This document shows positions 41,349 to 46,744 of a stretch of DNA of 46,744 nucleotides, one piece after another. The first letter of the stretch is position 1, and every line of letters starts with the position of its first letter. The notes under the pieces were generated by a model. That model was not told the DNA's origin. It saw nothing but the letters and a program-made list of their open reading frames with translations, and made no database searches. Source of the stretch: Bryobacterales bacterium. GTDB taxonomy: Bacteria; Acidobacteriota; Terriglobia; Bryobacterales; Bryobacteraceae. The stretch is taken from assembly GCA_003167255.1 (NCBI GenBank), contig PMTR01000027.1, positions 1-46,744 on the forward strand. Direction: 5' to 3'. The translations under genes and the position numbers were made by a program.

Positions 41349-41909
41349 CGCGGCATCCTTTGGCATACAAGTGATCCATCGGGTGTTCTTGGGTTTAGAA
41401 ATATACATCAAACACCCTAAACAAATCAATACCACGATGCGCAAAGCATTGCAAGCGTTAAGGTTAGTTATCCAAAAACAACGCCGGTGGGAAATGTTTC
41501 AGCCTATAAGTTCCGTCAGATCCCAAACGTGGTCCGTCAGGTTCGATTCCATGGCCGGAGTGACGCGCAGCGTTTTGTGAATCCGGCAGAAGTTGTAGTA
41601 CGCGAAGTGCAGGCAGTACGCAGCTGGCGGCCGGCTAGAACTCGGCAATACCTCTGCCTCCGAAATTCTAGGGACGACAAACGAGCGCTCTGGTGGCCTC
41701 AAGGAGACGACAGCAACAATGAGATCTGGCGTCTGACAGTGCCAGTCGAGTCAGAGGGATTGCCGCTATGGACCCTGAACATCCGCGTGGAATGGCAGCG
41801 TGGATCAAGTGTCGTCGCTCTACGTGAGGACTGATGCCCACCCGAGCACCCCCAGATTTAGCGCGCCTATCGCCTTTCCTTCGGCCGGCCGGAGGGGTAC
41901 GATTGAGGC
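41349..41909. other. ~560-bp region of gene debris between two small operons
   Basis: No intact gene. It contains a transposase C-terminal remnant on the minus strand (41499-41618). On the + strand a frame ending at 41834 reads NNEIWRLTVPVESEGLPLWTLNIRVEW, which could be the tail of a pilin- or PilV-like protein, but it lacks a start and is not secure. The rest is without recognisable structure. Confidence 0.5.
41499..41618 (-). pseudogene. Transposase remnant (IS1-like C-terminus)
   Basis: The frame reads YCLHFAYYNFCRIHKTLRVTPAM followed by TDHVWDLTELI and a stop. The phrase HFA.YN.CR.H.TLR.TPAM......DHVW...EL is the C-terminal signature of IS1-related transposases common in these bacteria. 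Nothing resembling the catalytic DDE part is present and no inverted ends were found, so only the tail of an old insertion survives. Confidence 0.7.
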
Positions 41910-42422
41910 ATGCTTGAGACAACCCGACGTTGCATCGCCCTCGGTTGCGCCCTGACGATTGCCGCGTACAGCCTGCTCGCTGCTGACATCCCCAAACCCC
42001 TTAAGACCAGATTCGTGGTTGGTGATCCGGTCTGGCGCGAACTTCCGATGCGTGAAGACTTGCAGCCACAGTATGAAAAATGCTGGCAGACAGCGGTCAG
42101 TACTATTTTGGAGAACCACTTTGATATCGCGACGATGGACAAGGACTCGGGCTACATCCGTACAACCGACAACACCGGCGTGGTTGTGCTTAACGGGAAT
42201 TGGCTCTATAAGGTGCAGGTGAGCGTAAAATTCGTCTACACACCAGCCGATGCCAATGCGAAACCCCCAGTGCCAGCGAGTGTCCAAAAAGTCCGTCTCC
42301 AGGTGGCCGGGGAGATTGCCCAGACGAATAGGGGCAGCCTCAAATCCTATTTTCGCGGCTACGATCAGGTTGTTCTACAAAATCTTTTCCAGGACCTTCA
42401 AGCCAAGCTCGGCCCGCGCTGA
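41910..42422 (+). CDS. Secreted protein of unknown function
   Basis: 170 residues. An N-terminal signal peptide (RCIALGCALTIAAYSLLAAD) is followed by a compact domain: YEKCWQTAVSTILENHFDIATMDKDSGYIRTTDNTG, VSVKFVYTPAD, KVRLQVAGEI and LKSYFRGYDQVVLQNLFQDLQAKLG. The pattern of a Trp in an early helix and a conserved DxxSGYIxT turn resembles periplasmic lipoprotein-like domains that occur near outer-membrane systems, but I do not recognise the family with certainty. No lipobox Cys is placed correctly (Cys12 precedes the hydrophobic core end). Confidence 0.6.
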   Translation: MLETTRRCIALGCALTIAAYSLLAADIPKPLKTRFVVGDPVWRELPMREDLQPQYEKCWQTAVSTILENHFDIATMDKDSGYIRTTDNTGVVVLNGNWLYKVQVSVKFVYTPADANAKPPVPASVQKVRLQVAGEIAQTNRGSLKSYFRGYDQVVLQNLFQDLQAKLGPR

Positions 42423-42533
42423 GACTATCGCAATTTGCACTCGACGCACATTCCAAGCACTGCCCAGCACTGCCCTGCTCTGCTTGACAGCGGGTTCGGG
42501 GCAAGCTAAAGCATGCCCCACAGGGAAGCACAC

Positions 42534-43508
42534 TCAGTGAAACCGTACCTTAACGTCCGGTTTGTTCTCCAGACGCGTGGTGTCGATGAAGCGCACGCGC
42601 GCCGGAGTTGAGGTCATCACGATGGCCTGCGTGTGCACGCCGTCTCCGGTGAAGCGCACGCCCTGCAGCAGGTTGCCGTCCGTCACCCCGCACGCGGCGA
42701 ACACCAGGCCGTGCCCCGGAGCCAGTTCGCGCGTCGTGTAGATCTTGTTGACGTCGCGGATGCCCATGCTCTGCATGCGCTCTTTCTGCGCGTCGTCCTT
42801 CACCACCAGGCGTCCCAGGATCTCGCCGTTCAGGCAGCGCAACGCGGCCGCCGTCAGCACGCCTTCCGGCGCGCCGCCCGATCCCATCACCGCATGGACT
42901 CCCGTTCCCGCCACCGCCGCGCCGATTCCCGCCGAAAGATCGCCATCCGAAATCAGCCGGATGCGCGCCCCCGCTTCGCGAATATCCGCGATCAACTGGG
43001 CGTGCCGCGGCCGGTCCAGCACCACCACCACCAGGTCGTCCACTCCGCGTTGCAGCCGCCGCGCGATGGCCTTGAGGTTGTGCTTCACCGGCGCTTCCAG
43101 GTCCACCGACCCCTTAGCCGCCGGTCCCACCACAATCTTCTCCATGTAGCAATCCGGAGCGTGCAGCAGGCCACCCCGTTCGGAGGCCGCCAGCACCGTG
43201 ATCGATCCCGCGCCGCCCGTCGCGCACAGGTTGGTTCCCTCCAGCGGATCCACCGCGATATCCACCGTGATGGGCGCGCCCGCCGAACCCGTCCCGACTT
43301 TCTCGCCGATGTACAGCATCGGCGCCTCGTCGCGTTCTCCCTCGCCAATCACGATGGTGCCGTCGATCGCCAGAGTATCCATCGACCGGCGCATCGACTC
43401 TACTGCCGCATGGTCCGCCGCTTTGGCGTCACCCATTCCCATCGTGCGCGCGGAGGCGATGGCCGCCTCTTCCACCACGCGAAGCATTTCAAGCGAGAGA
43501 TCGAACAT
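42534..43508 (-). CDS. glpX: Class II fructose-1,6-bisphosphatase
   Basis: 324 residues, normal length for GlpX. Signatures: [31 protein letters not shown] (metal-binding Asp/Glu in DPLEGT), LDRPRH and [15 protein letters not shown]. It hydrolyses fructose-1,6-bisphosphate to fructose-6-phosphate in gluconeogenesis. The start codon is only 16 bases from the divergent start of the dehydrogenase gene, so each promoter must lie within the other gene or be shared. Ends ~110 bases from the + strand gene it converges with. Confidence 0.95.
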   Translation of the reverse strand: MFDLSLEMLRVVEEAAIASARTMGMGDAKAADHAAVESMRRSMDTLAIDGTIVIGEGERDEAPMLYIGEKVGTGSAGAPITVDIAVDPLEGTNLCATGGAGSITVLAASERGGLLHAPDCYMEKIVVGPAAKGSVDLEAPVKHNLKAIARRLQRGVDDLVVVVLDRPRHAQLIADIREAGARIRLISDGDLSAGIGAAVAGTGVHAVMGSGGAPEGVLTAAALRCLNGEILGRLVVKDDAQKERMQSMGIRDVNKIYTTRELAPGHGLVFAACGVTDGNLLQGVRFTGDGVHTQAIVMTSTPARVRFIDTTRLENKPDVKVRFH

Positions 43509-43524
43509 GTGGTAGCTTTCTCAA

Positions 43525-44496
43525 ATGGACAATAACACAGTCCTCGTGCTGGCGAATGCGGCCGACCCCCTACTGAAGAAACTGGCGGCCCTTCCCGAGG
43601 AAACCTCCATCGCCGCCGGCGACACCGCCGAAGCCTTCGCGCGCACGGCCGCCCACGCCGGCGTGCTCTTCAACTGGTCGGAGTCCGGATCGCTGTTCCG
43701 CGAAGTCTTCACCATGTGCCCCCAACTCCGCTGGGTGCATTCGCGCGCCGCCGGCCTCGACAACCTCCTCTTTCCGGAACTCATCGAAAGCCCCGTGCCG
43801 CTCACTAACGGTTCCGGCGTCTTCAGCCCGCCGCTCGGCGAATTCGTGCTCGGCGCCATGCTCTATTTCGCTCAGGATTTCCGGCGCCTCATCCGCTGCC
43901 AGGCCGCGCGAGTTTGGGAGACTCGCGACATTGAAGAAATCTCCGGCCGCACCGTGGGCATCGTCGGCTACGGCGATATCGGCCGCGCCGTCTCGACCCG
44001 CGCCCACGCTCTGGGCATGCACGTTCTCGCCTTACGCCGCACCGGCCCGCCCTTGTCCGGCGTTGACCCGTTGATCGACCAATTCTACGGCCCCGCCACC
44101 CGCCTGGAGATGATTGCCCGCTGCGATTACGTGGTGGTCTCCGCGCCCCTCACCCCGGAGACTCGCGGTCTGATCGGCGCCGCCGAATTCGCCGCCATGC
44201 AGCCGCACACCGTGGTCATCAACGTGGGCCGCGGCCCGGTCATCGATGAGTCCGCTTTGGCGGATGCGCTGGCTGCCAATCGCATCCGCGGCGCGGCCCT
44301 CGACGTCTTCGACACCGAGCCCTTGCCCGAAGGTCATCCCTTCTACGCCCTGGAAAACGTGCTGCTCTCGCCACACTGTGCCGATCACACGCCGGATTGG
44401 CTGGAACGCGCGATGCAATTCTTCCTGGAGCAATTCGAGCGTTTCCGCAAAGGCGAAACTTTGCTCAACGTGGTTGACAAGCACCGCGGGTATTGA
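43525..44496 (+). CDS. D-2-hydroxyacid dehydrogenase
   Basis: 323 residues. The NAD-binding Rossmann motif GYGDIG is at 148-153. Catalytic residues typical of the family are visible: Arg236 (NVGRGPVIDE), Glu265 (DTEPLPEGHPFY) and His284 (SPHCAD). The protein oxidises or reduces a 2-hydroxy/2-keto acid; the loops resemble the glyoxylate/hydroxypyruvate reductase-like group more than 3-phosphoglycerate dehydrogenase, since no ACT domain follows. It is divergent from glpX with a 16-base gap and convergent with the TIGR03067-like gene. Confidence 0.9.
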   Translation: MDNNTVLVLANAADPLLKKLAALPEETSIAAGDTAEAFARTAAHAGVLFNWSESGSLFREVFTMCPQLRWVHSRAAGLDNLLFPELIESPVPLTNGSGVFSPPLGEFVLGAMLYFAQDFRRLIRCQAARVWETRDIEEISGRTVGIVGYGDIGRAVSTRAHALGMHVLALRRTGPPLSGVDPLIDQFYGPATRLEMIARCDYVVVSAPLTPETRGLIGAAEFAAMQPHTVVINVGRGPVIDESALADALAANRIRGAALDVFDTEPLPEGHPFYALENVLLSPHCADHTPDWLERAMQFFLEQFERFRKGETLLNVVDKHRGY

Positions 44497-44525
44497 ACGC
44501 AAGGGTTGCGCCCGAAAGCGCTCCC

Positions 44526-45335
44526 TTACGGTCGCGGCTCGGATCGGAGCCGCCGGCTCCATTCCGATACCGTCCTGCCGTCACCGGGTGTTGCCGTGAA
44601 ATCCCCCGGCCGGGGCTGACCGGCGGCGGCAAGCGAGGTCCGCAGCCGCTCGCCATCCACTTCGTAGATGCCCAACTGGTTGGTGTCCAGGTAGTCGATG
44701 GCGCGGGGAGTGCCGGCGCGATTCACCGTGAACCGGCTCTTCATGTAGACCTGATCGAAAACGAACATGGTTGTTTGGCTGCCGCCAAAGACGCGCCTGG
44801 CGCTGGCGCAAATCTTGGCATCCATCGGCTTGCCGTCCTGAAAGCAAGAGAGCATGAACCACTCGCCTTCCAGTTCGGCTACAGGTTCCCCGGCTGGTTG
44901 TACTTGCTTCGGGGCGGCGCCGTCCAAGGCTCGGGTCAGCGTCTCCAGGGCATGACCGGTCCCCGGCGCGGCGGCGAACCGGGTGGGACGCTTCACGCCA
45001 GCGAGGCCGATACAGATCTTCCAGGTGTCTCCATCCAGTTCGTAAATGCCGAGCGAAGTCGCTCCCTTGTGGGGGCCCTTGTGAAACTTCACGTCGAAGG
45101 TTTTGGGCTTGCTGGTGGCATCCACCACCACGGTTCCCGCATATTCGGCGCCCATGGAGAGGCTGGTGAAGTTGTTTCCCTCGATGACGATGCTGGCGCT
45201 GCCGGGCGGGATTTTCTGCCCGTCCATTTCAAACGCGATCATCTGCCACGTGCCTTGCAGCTTCTCAAGATCGGATTTGGCCACAATTTCTACATATTCT
45301 AGAAAATCGGCCGGGTTGTCAACAGGTTCCTGCAT
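44526..45335 (-). CDS. Protein with two TIGR03067-like domains
   Basis: 269 residues from ATG 45335. Two copies of the same domain: residues ~22-135 (DLEKLQGTWQMIAFEMDGQ ... LGIYELDGDTWKICIGLAG ... RFAAAPGTGHALETLTRA) and ~152-260 (ELEGEWFMLSCFQDGK ... LGIYEVDGERLRTSLAA ... DFTATPGDGRTVSEWSR). The pattern L.G.W......DG......-...Y.......L-IYE.DGD....C.A....-RP..F....G matches TIGR03067, described mostly in Planctomycetes and also seen in Acidobacteriota. Function unknown; no signal peptide. The frame is open for a further ~590 bases upstream, overlapping aroA antisense, which is taken as chance. Confidence 0.75.
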   Translation of the reverse strand: MQEPVDNPADFLEYVEIVAKSDLEKLQGTWQMIAFEMDGQKIPPGSASIVIEGNNFTSLSMGAEYAGTVVVDATSKPKTFDVKFHKGPHKGATSLGIYELDGDTWKICIGLAGVKRPTRFAAAPGTGHALETLTRALDGAAPKQVQPAGEPVAELEGEWFMLSCFQDGKPMDAKICASARRVFGGSQTTMFVFDQVYMKSRFTVNRAGTPRAIDYLDTNQLGIYEVDGERLRTSLAAAGQPRPGDFTATPGDGRTVSEWSRRLRSEPRP

Positions 45336-45373
45336 GCGGCCGAGGGCTGGTGGATAGAATAAAGATTCACTCC

Positions 45374-46657
45374 ATGCAAAAACGTATCTCCCCCGCTTTG
45401 GCGATTTCCGGCGAGATTTCACTGCCTGGCGACAAATCCATCTCGCACCGCTACGCCATGATCGCTTCGATCGCGGAAGGTGCAACCCGCATTCGGAATT
45501 ACTCCACCGGCGCGGATTGCCATTCCACCCTAAGCTGCGTGCGCGCGCTGGGCATTGAGGTGGAAGGCGCGGGCACGGAGTTCGTGATTCAGGGCCGCGG
45601 CCTGGATGGTTTGCGGAAGCCGGCGGGGGATCTGGATGCGGGCAACTCCGGCTCGACCATTCGCATGCTCTCGGGCATCCTGGCGGCGCAGCCATTCGGC
45701 ACACGCATTTTTGGCGACGAATCGCTTTCGCGGCGGCCCATGCAGCGCATTCTGGCGCCGCTCGAGCGAATGGGCGCGCGGATCCGAGCGCGCGACGGCA
45801 AGTTTCCGCCGCTCGAGATTCAGGGCGGGGAATTGCGGCCCATCGATTACACGCTTCCGGTCGCGAGCGCGCAGGTGAAGACGTGCGTGCTGTTCGCGGG
45901 CTTGTTTGCGGAAGGCGAGACATCGGTCACGGAGCCGGTGCGCTCGCGCGATCATACCGAATTGGCGCTGCGCGAATTTGGCGCGGAAGTGACGGTGGTG
46001 CGCCAAAGGATCACGCTGCGCGGCCGGCCCAAGCTGACGGGGCGCGAACTGGCGGTGCCCAGCGATCTTTCGTCGGCCGCGTTCTTCATCGTGGCGGCAC
46101 TGCTGGCGCCGGGCTCGAAGCTGTCGATTACCGGTGTGGGCTTGAACCCCACGCGGTCGGCGCTGCTCGACTTCCTGGTGGGGATGGGCGCCCGCATTCG
46201 CGTTCCCAACCTGGAAAGCAGCCACGGCGAACTGGTGGGCGACCTGCTGGTAGAGCATTCCGAGCTGCGCGGCGGGGTGATCGATGGAGCGCTCACCGCG
46301 GCGCTGATCGATGAGATCCCGGTGCTGGCGGTGCTGGGCGCGGCGACCGAAGAAGGTCTCACTGTGAGGGACGCCTCCGAGCTGCGCATCAAGGAGACCG
46401 ACCGCATCCGCACCGTCATCGACAACCTGCGGCGCATGGGCGTGGAGGCGGAAGAATTGCCGGACGGTATGGTGATTCCCGGCCGCCAGAAGTTTCACGC
46501 GGCGGAATTCGATTCGTGCGGCGACCACCGCATTGCGATGGCGTTTGCCGTGGCGGCCCTGCGCGGGGACGGGGAATCGGTCATTGTGGGAGCGGAAGCG
46601 GCGTCGGTGTCGTTCCCGGAGTTTTGGGAGACGCTGTCAGCCTGCGCGTCGGGCTGA
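45374..46657 (+). CDS. aroA: 3-phosphoshikimate 1-carboxyvinyltransferase (EPSP synthase)
   Basis: 427 residues from ATG 45374, the usual length. Signatures: LPGDKSISHRY (the PEP/shikimate-phosphate site), GNSGSTIRMLSG, SLSRRPMQR, SAQVKTCVLFAGL, DLSSAAFFI, IDEIPVLAVLGA, ELRIKETDRI and CGDHRIAMAFA. It transfers enolpyruvate from PEP to shikimate-3-phosphate in aromatic amino-acid synthesis. The sequence around GNSGSTIRM resembles class II (glyphosate-tolerant type) enzymes. It is divergent from the TIGR03067-like gene with a 38-base gap, and a further gene starts 84 bases downstream. Confidence 0.95.
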   Translation: MQKRISPALAISGEISLPGDKSISHRYAMIASIAEGATRIRNYSTGADCHSTLSCVRALGIEVEGAGTEFVIQGRGLDGLRKPAGDLDAGNSGSTIRMLSGILAAQPFGTRIFGDESLSRRPMQRILAPLERMGARIRARDGKFPPLEIQGGELRPIDYTLPVASAQVKTCVLFAGLFAEGETSVTEPVRSRDHTELALREFGAEVTVVRQRITLRGRPKLTGRELAVPSDLSSAAFFIVAALLAPGSKLSITGVGLNPTRSALLDFLVGMGARIRVPNLESSHGELVGDLLVEHSELRGGVIDGALTAALIDEIPVLAVLGAATEEGLTVRDASELRIKETDRIRTVIDNLRRMGVEAEELPDGMVIPGRQKFHAAEFDSCGDHRIAMAFAVAALRGDGESVIVGAEAASVSFPEFWETLSACASG

Positions 46658-46666
46658 AGGTGGAAC

Positions 46667-46692
46667 AGACGATCGGTTTGTGTCGTCTGTTG
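46667..46692 (+). other. Short hairpin after aroA
   Basis: CAGACGA and TCGTCTG flank a 10-base loop a few bases after the aroA stop. There is no T-run, so it is at most a weak terminator or mRNA 3' structure. Confidence 0.3.
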
Positions 46693-46741
46693 CAGTGGGC
46701 CTGCGGCCCGCGAAATTTCACGAAAAAGTGGGGGAGCCTGG

Positions 46742-46744
46742 ATG
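46742..46744 (+). CDS. Start of the next gene (only the first codon in the window)
   Basis: The last three bases are ATG, preceded by GGGGGAG at 46731-46737 with 4 bases of spacing, a strong ribosome site. The gene itself lies outside the window, so its product cannot be named. Confidence 0.4.

Noticed and set aside
42505-42526. GGGGCA/TGCCCC hairpin between the secreted protein and glpX as a terminator
   Set aside because: Only a 6-bp stem with a 10-base loop and no T-run; may be part of a small repeat, not reported as a terminator.
1-46744. CRISPR arrays, rRNA and tRNA genes
   Set aside because: No regularly spaced direct repeats and no tRNA or rRNA sequence were recognised on reading; a dedicated tRNA scan was not possible.

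Overview
The window most resembles a high-GC soil bacterium of the Acidobacteriota (Solibacter/Bryobacter type). This is inferred from the mix of a two-domain TIGR03067-like protein, GlpX-type fructose bisphosphatase, interspersed GC-rich REP-like repeats and a cupredoxin/porin/two-component cluster. No rRNA or other taxonomic marker is present, so the assignment is tentative. There is no CRISPR array, and I recognised no tRNA or rRNA gene.

Region A (1-16,086) is the tail half of a prophage or related tailed element. In order it holds the C-terminal part of a tape-measure protein, a lambda-M-like minor tail protein, several structural/fibre proteins, a repeat protein, a fibre-tail adaptor, an M15-like peptidase and a small gene on the opposite strand. 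These are followed by a giant tail-tip protein that appears to fuse M-, L- and J-like parts, a 1402-residue TIM-barrel tail protein, a tail fibre and a small terminal gene. Head, lysis and integrase genes are not in the window. A short decayed copy of the last gene follows at about 16,100.

Region B (16,150-33,550) has visibly lower GC and more even codon use, and looks like an accessory island. Its core is a tight + strand run: a membrane vWA protein, a large tubulin/FtsZ-like protein (GGTGSG signature), a radical SAM/SPASM maturase and, overlapping the maturase stop, a 45-residue peptide ending in CCVDHLCGCK. The last two have the layout of a ribosomally made, modified peptide system. A membrane fatty-acid desaturase and a B12-binding-type radical SAM enzyme follow. 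Facing them is a translationally coupled pair, a multi-TM Ser/Thr kinase and a patatin phospholipase that carries a 10-G run in its coding sequence. Two PlsC-type acyltransferases and a PgsA-type phosphatidyltransferase complete a lipid-heavy neighbourhood. A MazEF toxin-antitoxin pair closes the island.

Region C (33,640-46,744) looks like host chromosome. An overlapping operon encodes a single-domain response regulator, an outer-membrane porin-like protein, a cupredoxin-like protein and a sensor histidine kinase. Next come a repeat element, a VapBC pair, an EamA transporter whose C-terminus is made of repeat DNA, a zinc-ribbon membrane protein, a retropepsin/SEC-C fusion with a small partner and a transposase remnant. 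The window ends with a secreted hypothetical protein, glpX, a D-2-hydroxyacid dehydrogenase, a TIGR03067-like protein and aroA. A further gene starts in the last three bases.

The strongest candidate for an undescribed system is the vWA / tubulin-like / SPASM radical SAM / Cys-rich peptide run at 16,150-23,444. It may extend to the desaturase, the second radical SAM enzyme, the kinase and the patatin.
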